A stretch of 64,000 nucleotides of DNA from Cladocopium goreaui (GCA_947184155.2 CAMXCT020001420.1:89534-153533), one strand, 5' to 3'. Numbered from the stretch's first letter, positions 11,640 to 24,807 are shown. The notes: generated from the letters alone by a model not told the origin. Program-made: numbers and translations.

Positions 11640-14600
11640 ATTGCTCCAATGACAAGCCTCAGCCTTCTCAGCTGAAACGTCAGCACTTTCCACTTTCGCC
11701 TGCGGCACAGTTCTGAATACATCAAGGTTTCGCATGACAGGCCCAATCTATCTATGCAGCAGTACACACTAGTAAACTAGTACACAACATCTCAAATTAG
11801 ATCCTTTGTTGTTCCTCTGTCATTCTGCCTTAAATTCGAACACCCCATGTCGAGGCAACCTCGTCTCGTTCACTGATGTTCTGGACAGCATGAAGCACTC
11901 CTTGCCGCACAAAGTTCAACCTGAGGTTCTTGAAAGTCTCAGCACTTTCCACACCCTGGAGCTTGTCCTCCATATCGATCTGGCTACATGCTAGTTTGTT
12001 GCGGTATGTTGCGGTCTAGAAGTGACTTGTTGATATGTGTCTTATTTGTTACCAAACACTCGCCCTCCGGGCTGCCATACAAGTAGTCGCTGTAGTGATG
12101 CTCCAGCATCCGCTCGGTGATCAGCCTGTTAGCTCAACAATGCTTGGAGAACAAAGATCCCTTCAGGCTTCACAAAAAATGGCAACAGATCCTACTCACA
12201 CGCCACATCACTCCACAACGAGCAGTACCTGCAATCAAAGTTACCACATGATCACTCTTGGCAAACAGGGTTTGGCATCTCCCGAGCAGCGCACAGGCAG
12301 GACAAGGTCACAGAAGTTGATGGCTCGGTAAGCAGGAGACTGGCCTCACCCCAAGGCTTCCACCAGTCCCCAAAAGTTCCAACCACAGTCCACCACATAT
12401 CAACGTCCAACCACCACAGTCCGGTGACCAATTCAGTCAACCCATGTTTTTTTTACATCCAAGAAGCCAGAAAGCTTGCCAAGTGCACAGGATCCAAGTT
12501 TTTTCGAAGCAACCTCAAGATTGCACTCCAAACATTCGAGACAAAGCGCGGACCAACTCAAATATTGCCCAAAGAAGTATCTCGATCTTCAAACATTGTA
12601 TCCTCTAAACACAACCCGACTGCTTTTCCGCTAGTCCCATCATTTGCCATGGAAATATCAGCAGCTTCCGTGGGTGCCTTCAAGTCCCCATGGATATCCT
12701 GAATCGAAATTTCCATGACCAGAATGTCCAATGACCCGTGCATGGCTGAGTTGGATGCTGCGGCCGCTCTTGGCCTGGGCACGGCACTGAAGCAACGAGA
12801 CATACTCAGCTGTCAAAAGCATTTCCACCTGTTCCTCGCACAGGACGTAATTCACACGCCAACCATGCGTCTGGTAGGCTCTAAAGTCTTGGAACCCAAG
12901 TCCCACACCACATAACACGAAGGTCAATAACAGGGAGATGCAAATCGATTGCACAGATGGATCCATCGAGGCCTTTCATGGTGCAGCGATTGATCAATCT
13001 GAAGAAAAATGCCAGGAAAGCCAGCCACTTTATGTGAGACCTTGTAATGAGTTCATCGTACTTGGTTAGAACACATGACCTGCCGGAACAAGAATTATAA
13101 TGGCGTTTGGGGCTGATCCTAGGCTTCGCAGGTTCCTCATAACAAGTATCAGCGTTCAGAGCTTCCAGACAAGATATGACAAGATCACAGATCTTTGATT
13201 TACTAGGGAATTTGGAATGCACATGTTCAATTGAAACAAAGTGTCACATCGCAAACAATTTCTCACAGGAACCATGGTTTGTGCTTTCAGCATCTTTTGA
13301 CCTCGTCACCGCGAAATCATCATCGGTTCGTATTCACAACATACCGCCTGACAAATGTCCAGCAACATTGGCACCATGGCGTCGCTCAGCGCCTAACGGA
13401 GTTGAAGGAAAGAGATTGGAACAGAAGATTCTCAAACCATTCTCTAGATTCTCTCTCCATTCTCTCTCCCCAAAGACTTTGAATGATCTTTGAATGACAT
13501 GCATCTATGACGGCTGAGCTAGCCGAGTGCTCCCTGGCTAGCTACGTCTGCATCGTCTGCATCCGCACTAGGAGTCCCTGCATCGAGAAAGTCTGGGTGC
13601 TGTCGGAAGACGGCCATTCGACGTTCCTGACGTTGGAGCTTCATTCCCACAAGACGGTGTCCAAATTCCATAAATGTTCTTTCGATGGAATCGAACAATA
13701 AATATTATATAAAATTTGTTAACCTAAAATATAGTATCAAAATGTTGGATTCATCGTGTTGGTTGATTTCACCTGATATATTGTATTGGCTGCCGATTGC
13801 CGGGAGGGCAGAAGTCTCACAACCGGCTGCTGCCTCGCACATACAGCCAGACTCAGTGAGCAAGACCGAAGGTAGAACCTGAGACAACGTGGGCTGGGCG
13901 TGAAAAATATCACAATCCTGGAACTCTTGATTCATTTTTCTCACTGATTCGGTGAAGAAAGCAAGATCTCAACTCTACCAAAAGTAGCAGAAAATCAGGA
14001 CCCTGACGGATGCCACCAGCCCAAGTACTCGAATGAGACCACCGCTCGACTGCAGGGCCGCAGTGAATCAGTGTCCAACTCACGACTTCAAAAGCATGCA
14101 AAAGCATGAGCAGACTACCAGTTGTCCAACAGCCCAGAACTCACGCAGCCGTTAACCGATGTTAACCGTCTCTGAAATGTGCCAGCTTGCCAAGCCTTTT
14201 TTCCAATGGAGGATTTCTAGAATTGATTCGAACAAACCACGGTGCGAAACGAAACGTTCGCCCTTGGGACCATCACTCAGTAGGAAGCCTCCTATCAAAA
14301 TCTACATTTCAGAGTTGCGCAAATAGGAAAAATAGATGCATATACATTATATACAGATTCAGAAGTCCAAAATCAGCATCGCAGTGCATTTCTGAACTTG
14401 GAGACTTTCGCATATGTTTCAAATATATCCGGAACCTCAGTTGCATGAACTCTCCAAATTTGCCGCAGCTGAAGTCCGCTGCCTGAGATGATCCGACTCC
14501 GCCCACCACATCCATTCCTGGCAGTTCAAGCCAAGCTAACGCCATCTTAGTGGCCCAAATCATCACTCTCTCTCGATACTGTCCATCTCTTCAGAATGCG

Positions 14601-15450
14601 CAGAATTTCCTTGCAGTGTTCAATACTGCAGAACAGCAGCCAAAGATTGGCTTTCCTAAAGTCCTAGTCAACTCGAAACTGGAAGGCTATAGCTAACTGT
14701 GGCAGTCCTCCACCAGTGCAAAGGAACCCTCAAAGTATTACATCCAGAATGTATCTAAAGAGCTGATAGAATGTCCATCCCAATGCTTTACCTTTTTTCT
14801 GGCTATGGCGGAGATACTACTCTTAGTGTGAGAAATGAGATCTGGCAAGTCAATCCACCCAAACTGGCCTAGCAACATCTGACGGACGAGGCTGCAAATG
14901 TCCTGCAGGGCTGAGACGAGAACGAGAAGTGGGAAGGGTAGGTTGCTAGCCCCAATCTGGTTTCCAAGAGGTTGTTTACGACACATGGAGATGAGATGTG
15001 TTGAAAACTATGATGGGATGTGATGGGATATGTGCTGCACGGGCATGAAAAGTATGAAATGAAAACCCGCTGATTCCAAGGTGTCTATCAGGTTTTTCTG
15101 TGCAGCAAATGGCCGCTCCTGCTGCAGCACTTCCTGGGCAAACTCGTGGGAATAGTTGGTCAAGACCGACAAAATGTACAGAACCTGCGCGGATTCGATC
15201 CATCAACAAGGCATATATAAATATATTTATATATATATACACGAAACAAATAGACATATAGACTATTATAATTATATAGATAAACAGATTATATAACTCA
15301 ATATAGTCAGTAAAACGAGGTCGGGGCTGTCACCTAAAACAATGAGGATGTTGCTCTGTGACTGGCCTCGGATAGCACAGAGGCGCCCCCAGAATTGGAG
15401 GAAGAGATCCCGTTGCCAAGCAAAAGCAGTAGATTGCTCAAGACCTCAGA
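11640..15450 (-). CDS. Multi-exon gene(s) of unknown function
   Basis: A run of minus-strand protein-like segments occupies this interval. In transcription order: 15330-15450 (AHSEVLSNLLLLLGNGISSS), 15070-15190 (VLYILSVLTNYSHEFAQEVL), 14780-14960 (PFPLLVLVSALQDICSLVRQ), 13500-13650 (MKLQRQERRMAVFRQHPDFL), 13085-13200 (NADTCYEEPAKPRISPKRHY), 12720-12975 (a hydrophobic signal or membrane segment SICISLLLTFVLCGVGLGF, then YVLCEEQVEMLLTAEYVSLL), 12040-12130 (LITERMLEHHYSDYLYGSPE), 11830-11990 (MEDKLQGVESAETFKNLRLN) and 11640-11740. The first three resemble helical (ARM- or HEAT-like) packing. Each is too short to assign, and they may come from more than one gene. Intervening sequence of 300 bp or more is probably intron. 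Confidence 0.45.
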
Positions 15451-15529
15451 ATGGGCACCATAAGAGCAGCATACAAACATTCATAGTTGGCGGCTTGGGG
15501 TCCAAAAGTGCAGCAGGAAATACCAGGAA

Positions 15530-16330
15530 TGTGTGTGTATATATATATATATATAGAGAGAGAGAGATACAATTGTATGTATATATATATTACATTATAT
15601 ACATATATATATACATTATATACATATATATATATGTATGGCTTCGGGCCCGTTTCCGGCGTTATTTTTTACGAGGTTTTCTACACGTGGTGATTTGCAC
15701 TCAAAAGTCGTGTGAGTCAGACAGTGTTTCTGTGTGTTGCACTTCGAAGCATTGTGGGTGGAGACATCTGAAACACCGCAGGGGCTGCCTGGCGTCTCTG
15801 CACATGAAAGAGACTTTTCTCCAGTGAAGGTTTTGTTTGTGTGGAGAATGTAGGGGGCTCTTGTGGCCTTTGAGGGGGGGGTGGGGACTCTTGGGGCTGG
15901 TGGGGGTATGTGGCTGATTTGCAATTTCCACCAGGAGTCCCCAGCCCCCCCCCCCCTAGGATGCAATCCCTGGGGAAACGGTGCATTACAAGAACACATG
16001 ACCATATTCTGATTGGACACTCTTGTTGGCCAGGCCAGCGCAATATAGTACACAATATATATATATATACATTTGTTAATCTATAATATAATATATAATA
16101 TATAGTATTTTTGCTTTATGATATATGATATATAAATAATATAAAATATGTTGTATACAAATTACAATATAGAATAGATAAAATATAATTTAAAATATAT
16201 AATAAGTTAAAACATACATTATATATCATATTTGATTTATCAAATATAATATGTCAAACATTATAGTACTAGTACTATTTATTTTTTATACATACATATG
16301 ATATGAAATATATAGATCATGGTTTTGGTC
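15530..16330. repeat. AT-rich simple sequence
   Basis: TATA and GAGA dinucleotide runs at 15535-15640, then strongly AT-rich sequence from 16050 to 16320 composed of ATATAA-type tracts. Between them (15640-16040) is more ordinary sequence with a poly-C/poly-G stretch near 15945. No credible coding sequence seen. Confidence 0.8.
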
Positions 16331-16399
16331 ACTGCCAATTTCACCAATTGTTAGGCAGATAATGTGATAGAGCCATTGTTGAAACTGCTTTTGCCCCCC

Positions 16400-17020
16400 A
16401 AAATCCGCCCGCACCGAAGGTGCTGGGGCGTGATCTTCCGGATGGCACTCGTAAAAGGTTACAGGTTTAGCTGGGGGGGGTGCATTTTTCGGCCAAAACC
16501 TCCTGTTTTTGATAGGTCGTGACGCTCGCCTTCAAAAAACACTGTAAAAAACAGTACGGAAGACACCTGTTCGTGAACGCGCCCGTCCAAAATCGGCAAG
16601 CGAAAAGTGAAAAAACCCCGTGTTTTTCAACTTTTTGACCTCAATTTTTTGGTTTGCAACATCTTTTTTTGCGGTTCCGCAGGTGGCCGGGCCCGGAGGC
16701 GGATTTTTGAGTTTTTGGACCCGTTTTCGGACTGATTTTCGTCGTTTTGTGATAGCAGAAACACTGGTTTTTACAGTGTTTTTCTGTTTTCTGCATGCTT
16801 GACGGCTAGCTTCAAAACTTCCAAAAACCTCGTAAATTACACTGTTTTATGTTACGGTGTGAATGAAAACATCGTAAATACCAGTGTTTTTTGACGTTGG
16901 TTAAAAAAACACTGTAAATTACAGTGTTTTTGGCCACCTGACCCTCAAAAACCACGGTATTTGCAGTGGTTTCTGCTTCTCACCGCGCAAAAACACTGTA
17001 AATAACAGCAATTTCGCCGT
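16400..17020. repeat. Array of short ACTGTAA-type inverted repeats
   Basis: Several copies of a dyad related to AACACTGTAA/TTACAGTGTT lie within about 500 bp. The best, 16905-16931, has perfect 13-bp arms around a single A. Related copies occur near 16538-16555, 16771-16785, 16832-16857, 16867-16892, 16948-16973 and 16989-17010. The copy near 16948 keeps pairing with changed arms (AAACCAC and GTGGTTT). The T-rich flanks contain no clear gene. This may be a decayed hairpin-rich element; I do not recognise the family. Confidence 0.6.
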
Positions 17021-17132
17021 TTTTTCATGTTTTCGTTATTTTTCGAACTGCGTTGGTCCGCTATACATGGCTATCAAATTCTTCGCGTTTTTTTTTCCGA
17101 CAATCAGTACTTTCGGATGTTTTTGGTCTCAA

Positions 17133-17284
17133 TGGCCGACATCATTGGCAGTTACGAGCGGCTGCCCAACGATGCGGTGCGGGCGGTTGCCGTCGCGAAG
17201 CGACGTGAATATCGGGCCTTCAAGTCTGGGAAGGGGGATATCAATGGACACAAGACTACGCGGGTCATCTTTATTAAATTATAG
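17133..17284 (+). CDS. Short GC-rich ORF, uncertain
   Basis: ATG at 17133 opens about 50 codons beginning MADIIGSYERLPNDAVRAVA and continuing basic (VAKRREYRAFKSGKGD) to a stop at 17282-17284. Base composition (GC-rich) contrasts with the T-rich DNA before it and the AT-rich DNA after it, which suggests an exon or a fragment of a gene. It is one of few plus-strand candidates outside the 54-58 kb island. No family recognised. Confidence 0.3.
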
Positions 17285-17289
17285 CAACA

Positions 17290-18500
17290 TATAGCAACCC
17301 AAAAAAAATAAAGAACAGTAAAATCATGTAAAATCATGTAAAATCCCACTAAAATAGTGATTAATTACGGTTCTATCTTTTGGGGGGGTTGCTATTAGCT
17401 ATAATTAAACAATCACATTCTGGGTTGACAAGGTTGAATCATTTCGACCGATATACCAATGTACAGGGATGAGTCAAAACCTACTCCTAACCCCCGAACA
17501 AAGGCTGCGTAGACGTGTGTGAAAACACTGCAAAAAAGAACGCCTGTAACAGGCCCTAAACCATATATATATACATTATATACATATATGTATATGTACG
17601 TATGTATGTGTGCATGTATGTATGTATGATTATAATTGATTATATGTATATACAGTATACAGAGAGAGGTATTATATCATAGATAGGGTCTTCACGCACG
17701 AGTGGCATTTGCTGCTCTCTGGGATTCCTAGTACTCCCAGTCACCAAGTCGGCAGAATCTCTACTGCTCGGATACCAGACTGCACTGGGGCACATGTCCT
17801 GCCAGGAAAACACTTTCCAGTTTGAAACGCTTCGATTGTGTAGTGCTCCATAACTTCCAATTGCATCCGCACACACTGAAGCGTAACATGCGTAACTGTA
17901 GTAGCTACAGTACATGCCTCATGTCCATTTCAACACTGGGGCATTGCTCGCCGTCTGAGTCTACTCTATTGGACCAATGACACCTGTCCTGCAAGCTGGC
18001 AGACAGCTTCTCAGTAGTTACGGCAGGTGTCTCAGTGACCTTGGAGGCAGTCTTCGATGTCTCGTTCAGCTGCAACGATTTTCAGCGACTGCCCAAGGGG
18101 GCACAGAAAGAGACTTTTTTCCACCACTGCTCACACAGACCCCAAGTCAATCCCTCTAGATGAGGGATGGCTAAGGCTGCAAATATGATGACTAAGCAGA
18201 AAGAATAGACAAACTCTCTGACTCTCACAATACCGCACTGCATCCAAGGAAACTTGTAGTGCTTCAAGCCCGCATTAGCTGAGTTGATATCTCATGATGT
18301 CGACGATTGTCGACGTCAACAAGTAATGCCTTCCCCTGATGCTTTGCTGCACAATGCACCCATGATTCGATTCCAACACAGCCCTAAATCAGGAACAACA
18401 TCGGACAACATCGGACAACATCGGACAACATCGGACAACATTCTGCTTCAGCTTGACATGCACACCTTACAAATCTCTACGAAGACTATCTTTGTTTGAC
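17290..18500. other. Intergenic or intron sequence with simple repeats
   Basis: Contains TATA/TATG microsatellite at 17563-17660 and four units of a 10-bp repeat (CAACATCGGA) at about 18397-18440. A segment at about 18120-18185 is also found, slightly changed, at 24300-24365, which suggests that an older duplication extends left of the clean duplicated block. No supported exon. Confidence 0.5.
18397..18440. repeat. 10-bp tandem repeat, four units
   Basis: Four consecutive CAACATCGGA-type units immediately left of the duplicated block. Not present at the corresponding edge of copy 2. Confidence 0.9.
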
Positions 18501-18639
18501 ATCAAACTCTCTGCCAGTCAGACGCTGCAGCATGCCCCGAATTTTTGGATTTTGATGGCAGGCAATGCCAGCAGCCGGATTCATTCAACATTCTTTCAGA
18601 TCTTTCAGTTGACGGAACTGGAAACAGTCTTTTCCAACC

Positions 18640-21600
18640 AGCAAAAAGTGATCCCAGCATTACCTGCCCGACGTTCTTTTGAGGATTTGTTCCATCTTCC
18701 GGGCATTGAGCTCCGGAAGGCTCCTTTCTGATGTTCATCTCGGTCAAACAACTTGGCCAAGTGGTCAGATGGCACTCTGAGTAGGGATTTTCGATGATTT
18801 TCGTGTGACAGATCGCATCCAAAGTTCAACATATTTCAACATACTTCAACGTCAACTGTCGTGAACATCTCGATGCAAATCGAGGCTTCATTGCGAATCC
18901 TCAATGCAAATCAACTCGTTGGCCTGGCACACGAGTCAAGTATGTCAAGTGTTGATACAGTCTGGGTTTGTCTGAAAACATGGTACCGGGTCTGGTACCG
19001 CAAAAACTTCATGATTAGTCGATTAGTCATCCCTATCCCCATTAAAGTCGCAATTTTGAGGCATCCCCCTACTTTGAGACAGATGCATATGTGTCTTATT
19101 GTTTTTAAAGTGATGGTTTTTGAGTCAACCAGATCTGGCATCACATCATTTGCATACATTTCTCAGCCATTTGCACTCCACCAATTGGCATCATGAGCCA
19201 ACCTCGAAACATCCCGACGCCACGGAAGAGGTAATCGTCGCGCAGATCTCACGCTTCACAGAGACAATTTCCACACCTCCCAGCAAAAGCTCGAAATTTC
19301 ACGAGTGCACCAAAAATTTAACAAGCTGTCTCGTCGGTATCTTTGGAAATCAAGTTGGATGCTTGCCCTGTGAGATGAAAAAATGACTCTCCAGGTTCGT
19401 CAGGCTCTAACAAAGAAACCCTTAAAATCTGAGCAAAAATCCATTCAATTCTTATCGTCAAACCCTGGCCTTCCACAGCAGCCTCTGCAGGCTCTGGTGA
19501 TTCTTTGGACCCGGTTGACGTCTTGTTCTCCGTGGCCTGTGTCACAAACCGTTCTAAGCAGGCTCTCAGGTGTTGTTTTTCCCATTTTGTTCAACCAATT
19601 CAACGGATTCTGAACAAGATTTCAAGCAGAACAGCTGGAGACAGGCAAAACATCGCAAAACTGTCCTTGGCCGAAGCAGCTTGCCGGCGGCTGAAAGGCC
19701 CTAAGCGCGGTCCGCAGCGGGCCAGCTTCTTCTGCTCCTCCGCCAAATCACCAGCGTTTCAGGATGCTTTCCATGGCCAAACTGAACCATAACCATGACT
19801 TCTGTGACTTTCGGCGAAACGTGTTGTTTTCACATCGACCCAACAATACAGACCGAAACTACAACAAACCAAATACTGTTTATAAAATATAACTACAACA
19901 AACCAAATACTGTTTATAAAATATATAAACATATATAAACAAACCAATGTTTCAGAGAGCTGAATCACAGTCTGCATCACAGGGATCCTTCTCAAGGTCA
20001 CGCATCTGTTGTCGTGCTTCTTTCGCACGCTGTTTCAGCTCTTCCTGAGCTTTCTTGGTCTCTTCGACCTGAAACAAATGCGAACAAAGGGCTGCTGACA
20101 TGAAGCCTCGCCAGATGAATTTGGTCTCTGCTGTTGAACTGAAAGTGCACTGCTTGCGGTAGTTTTGCAGCAATTTCTGAGGCATACGATATTGATTCAA
20201 GAGTGATTGATGCTCTGACCCGAGGCTGGCACCACTCGCAGCAGCTCCTCAATTTTTTGCCGCTTGGCATTCTCTTCGTCCTTCAGCGATTCTTCAGCCT
20301 CTTGGCGTTTCTTGCATGTCTCCTGAAGAATCAATGCGACCGGACGAAACTACAGCGACGACGAACACACCATGGACTTGGCTCGCAGTGTCCGAAAAAA
20401 AAAAAAACAGGTGCTATCCCCAACAGCTTGAAAGCTTCTGCATGTTTGCCATTAAAAGTGCTTATGCCGTAAAAATTAAGAGCTTATGCCATTAAAAAAA
20501 AAACATCGGAACCCTTTGGAATTTCACAAAGCATCTGCACCAGAACCCTCCAGAACCTCACAAGGTATCTGCACCGGAACCCTCCGGAACCTCACCAAGC
20601 ATCTTCTCCGCCAAACCCTCCGGAACCTCACAAGGTATCTGCACCGGAACCTTCCGGAACCTCACAAGGTATCTGCCCCGGAACCCTCCGGAACCTCACC
20701 ACGCATCTTCATCAAGACCCTCCGGAACCTCATCAGGTAGCTGCACCGGAAACTTCCAGGACCTCACCAGGTATACCTGCACCAAAACCCTCTAGAATCT
20801 AGAACCTAATCAAGTATCTGCACCGTAACCCTCCAGAACCTCACACCGGAAACTTCCGGAACCTCACAAGGTCTCTGCACCGGAACCTTCCGGAACCTCA
20901 CCAGGTATCTGCCCCGGAACCCTCCGGAACCTCACCACGCATCTTCACCAAGACCCTCCGGAACTTCATCAGGTAGCTGCACCGGAAACTTCCAGAACCT
21001 CACCACGTACCTGCACCAAAACCCTCTAGAAGCTAACCAAGTATCTGCACCGTAACCCTCTGGAACCTCACCGAGTACCTGCACCGGAAACTTCCGGAAC
21101 CTCACAAGGTATCTGCATCGGAACCCTCCGGAACCTCACAAGGTATCTGCAACGGAACCCTCCGGAACCGCACAGAGCCCTCCGGAGCCTCAGCCGGAAC
21201 CCTCCGGAACCTCATGAGGTATCTGCACCGGAACCCTCCAGAACCTCACGAGGTATATCCGGAACCTTGTCCAGAATCTGGTGTTGAAGCTGCACCGGAT
21301 CGCACCGGAGCTAATCTGGGCTAAAGACCCCATAGCAAAGTTTTGCTGTTGGGGAATAAGGAAACTCTGTAAACCTGACGACCTTCCATGACAGCACTGC
21401 AAAAAAATGCAGCAAATGAACAAAGTCTGTCTGTCCTTCTCCAAGTCCAGCAAAACCAGCATATCTTCGTAGCTGTGAAGCTCTTTCCGTTTCAAAGCAC
21501 CTTCGACCCAAATCTCACCAGTGAAAATTGACTTGAAATATCTTCAAAACCTCAAAATCACATTTCTTCATGTTTCACCCATTCCTTTGGGCACTTTCGG

Positions 21601-23410
21601 GCCACAAAGACACTTAGTTTACAGTTTGTTTAGAATCAAAGACAAAGAAATCATGATGAAGTGCCGAAAAAACACTGCTCTGCACGGCATCTTTCTTCTT
21701 CAGCCGGATGTCCTTCACTTCTTGCAAGGCCTGGCTCAGGCAGCTCTGGAAACTTTTTATCATCTCAAAGTCTCAAAGAGACTTGTTTGAACTCGTTGCT
21801 CAACGTGTGAGTTGGATCCTTTGAACATGATCAAGTCACTTCTGTGCCTCTGCACTTGCCACAATTGAAACCATCCAAAAAGAAATACCGTAATTTATGC
21901 AGACTTGCCAATGGGTTGCAAAGAAAGTATTGCATGTTCCGGGCACGGAGAAAAAAAATGAAGAAAGATTGAAATTTGCTGACTTGCCAGTTCGCTTTTG
22001 TTTTGAGCTTCTGAATCATTGAATGGACAAGAGTACAAAATGTGTACATGCGGAAAAGAATGCCGATGCACCTCGGCTTCCAAACGTGACGCTTCTTCTA
22101 CGCATTTTGCCATGGCGGCCACTTCCGACGCTGCCTCATCCACGAGTTTCTGTTTCTCATCTTCCACGGCCTGAAGGCAGAATCGTTGGACGTGAAACGA
22201 TCCATCTCCTCCAGACCTTTTCGATTTCGTCTTGTCTCTCCCTGTCCAAAGTTGTTCCAAAGTTCAGTCTTCATCAACTTCCGATTCAATACATCATGAA
22301 TCATATCCTATGAAATCATATGATTTGAACATATTCGAAAATTATGACCAAAACTCTCTTGAACAGGTCGGTCACCACACCTCCCACACCTCCCACACCC
22401 TGTCCTGAGCGGCTGCGATGTGCCGGTCGTGCTCCAGGAGTTCTCCTTCCAGGCGCTGACGGACCTCCTCAGCACTGCTCTTGGCCAACTCAGCCAGGAC
22501 CCGCGCGCGGAGGTTGGCGCGGCGTCGCGGCTTCACTTCACCGGTCTCATTGGGCTCACCCGTCTCACCCTCATCCTGACCGTCACCACGAGACCCAGGA
22601 AATGACCACGAGAGGACCATCATGACGACATGGCAAGTCCAAACAAGTCCAAACAGGTCCAAACAGGTCCAAACAGGTCCAAACAGGTCCAAACAGGTCC
22701 AAACAGGTCCAAACAGGTCCAACGACCTTTCATTTCACGTGTTCTTGCATCAGGTGCGGGATCGTTTCAAGCTCGTATTGAAGCAGCAGGAACCGGAAGT
22801 CCGTCAAAGGAAACAGAAAAATGCAGTTCCAACCAAACTGACGACAACACGTTTAGCCCAAGGACCGTGCCTCTGCAGCTTCAACTTCCATGTCATCTGT
22901 CCCTTTCTTGGTCTCTGTGACCCCATGTGTCACAGAACCCAGCTGAGTTTCTCCAGCCTCAACTGCAGCTGCTTCAGGTTCCTGAGTTGGGAGCGACTCC
23001 GCAACCAAGGATGAGATCACGGTCTTCCCGACATCGGAAGCATGTCCCTGCTCAGTCGCATTCGATGGCTCCAGCATGTCACTGGCCTTGTCGGCCTGCC
23101 ACGTAGCTTCCAGGGCACGCTGGCAGAAGAGAGAAATGAAAACCGTGACCCCAGTCACTTGTTTCGTGCAACAACCATGGCACCAGAGTTTCTCTGTAGA
23201 TACTTTGTCAACTCTTCACCTTCCTTCAGATGAACGAAGCTATCAACTATCGGTACAAATGTGTCCAAGAAAGATATCTATGTGACAGTCTATGTGGTTG
23301 ATCTGTGGTAAAGGAATATATAAATTCCATGGCAGTTCCAAATCTTCGGTGCAGGCCCATCTCGGTTGCCTTGGACTCGCAGGCCACAGCAACTGTTGGC
23401 AAAGGCATGG
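18640..23410 (-). CDS. Coiled-coil protein gene, paralogue 1
   Basis: Minus-strand exons in transcription order: about 23340-23410 (AMPLPTVAVACES), 22860-23117 (acidic, MLEPSNATEQGHASDVGKT), 22385-22590 (RRRANLRARVLAELAKSSAE), 22075-22170 (AVEDEKQKLVDEAASEVAAM), 21670-21755 (LSQALQEVKDIRLKKKDAV), 21430-21500 (ALKRKELHSYEDMLVLLDLE), 20215-20340 (CKKRQEAEESLKDEENAKRQ) and 19952-20075 (VEETKKAQEELKQRAKEARQ, then a TGA at 19952-19954). Heptad-like Glu/Lys/Leu patterning runs through most exons, so the product should be a long coiled coil. Further segments at 19625-19760, 19390-19545 and 18640-18760 could be later exons if the TGA is intronic, or another gene. No enzymatic motif seen; function unknown. 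Confidence 0.6.
20515..21290. repeat. 34-bp minisatellite (copy 1)
   Basis: Degenerate units of about 34 bp, consensus CTGCACCGGAACCCTCCGG followed by AACCTCACAAGGTAT. Many units contain the palindrome TCCGGA. Two subtypes alternate irregularly: CACAAGGTATCTGCACC and CACCACGCATCTTCACC. The array lies between coiled-coil exons at 21.43 and 20.34 kb, so it is intronic on the minus strand. Plus-strand ORFs here (Pro-Glu-Pro-Ser repeats) are artefacts of the repeat. Confidence 0.95.
22641..22720. repeat. 10-bp minisatellite (copy 1), eight units
   Basis: One AAACAAGTCC unit followed by seven perfect AAACAGGTCC units. It sits between two coiled-coil exons. The same number and order of units occurs in copy 2. 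Confidence 0.97.
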
Positions 23411-24807
23411 CTCCTGACCCCACAAATACCCCCTGGGAGTTTGCTTCCTAGGAATGATGTCATGGGTCGTTCTGACACTTTGCCAAGTCAACATCCCGCC
23501 AAGTCCAAAAAGCCAACCTGATACGACATACCTCAAATAATGTCGCGAGAGCTGGAGAGTTGCCCTGTTTCAGCAGCTCTTAGCTGCACAACAAAATGGT
23601 TTCCCAGTTGTATGGAATTTTAATTCACTGGGGCCCGACTTCCAGACACTTCAGCAAGACTGACCTCAAAACTGGGTTTGCAGCTACAAACGGTCAAACT
23701 TTACATGGACTGCCCAACACTGTACTACATTCTTTCCCTTGCCCTTTCCTGTTTCAACGATATGTCTATCCAAACCGGACCACCTGCCATCACAGGCAGG
23801 TTTCATGTAGAGGACTCCGAGCTTTGTAAGCCCCTTCCCACGCCAAACCATCACAGGCAACAAATCTGTTTGTTTTACTATGTTATGATTGTTATGTTGT
23901 CTCCCTATTTTCCTCCCTAATCATCTCCCTGTTTTTCCTCCTTATTTATGTCCATATTTTCCCAACAATCAATCATCCCCCACTCCCTTCAACACCTGTC
24001 CAGAAGTTGTAGACTCAACTACAGTACCAATGTTTCAGGCTGCGAGCCAGAAAGCACAGAACGGACATTTCCAGGTCAGATGGAACCAGCAGTCCAATTG
24101 AACCACGCACCAAGTGGCTACCACCTGCATTATAAGCCCCCTCTCGCAGCACAAACACACATGTCTACACATTGAGAAAAAAAAGATACAGAATGCGTAC
24201 ATACACATCATATATATATATTATCTATAATTATTATATATGTTATGCAGCAATGCATCAAATTATGTATATATATATATATACACACACATCTCTGTTT
24301 TCTTGACCACGGCTCACACACCCCAAGTCAATCCCGCCAGATTCATGAGGGATGACTAAGGCTGCAAGGGTGACTCGGCAGAGAGAACCACAGTTTCAAG
24401 GGCTCATGGCTGACATGGAGAAATTTGGTTCCTGCATGCCTCTTGAAGTCAAAGGAGAGTAAGATGAGAGTAATTAAAACATATTAAAATAGCATAAAAT
24501 AGCTTCTTCGCAGGGCTTGGGTCGTTCTAGGCACCCTCAGCTTGAGGAAAATGCCTCCCAGCATCTTAAGTCAAAACAAGGGTTGCGATAGTTTGAATCT
24601 CGATCAGCATCTTGTATTGCAATCCTGGTCGGCATTGCAGCTCGGACAGTCTATATCCTTCAACAGTTCCAATGTTTCTGATTCATTAATTATACATTGT
24701 CATTACATGACAATTTGAAGAGTCCTGCCTTCCCAACCTTCAGACCAGGCAAATGTGTATAGGGACAGTGTCCGAAGACTAGCTTTCTCAAATGACTGCA
24801 TGTCGAA
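23111..24807. other. Spacer between duplicated blocks
   Basis: Unique DNA. It includes the probable 5' exon of paralogue 1 (23340-23410), a TATATA/ACACAC microsatellite at about 24205-24295 and a short segment at 24300-24365 related to 18120-18185. A 28-bp stretch (23383-23410) recurs exactly at 29854-29881, upstream of paralogue 2. No other gene seen. Confidence 0.6.

Larger units (their letters stand above)
18507..23110. repeat. Segmental duplication, copy 1
   Basis: This block recurs in the same orientation at 24808-29701. The offset is 6301 bp at the left end, 6256 near 20.2 kb, 6574 near 21.5-22.0 kb and 6589 at the right. Shifts come from small indels (a 44-bp loss in copy 2 near 26140) and from the different lengths of the internal minisatellite. 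Outside the minisatellite, mismatches are few, so the duplication is recent. The two copies are separated by about 1.7 kb of unique DNA (23111-24807). Confidence 0.95.

Noticed and set aside
15535-15640. Tyr-Ile repeat ORFs
   Set aside because: Translations of TATA/TACATA microsatellites.
20515-21290. CRISPR-like look of regularly spaced repeats (also 26795-27880)
   Set aside because: Units are contiguous with no unique spacers, and the context is eukaryotic. It is a minisatellite.
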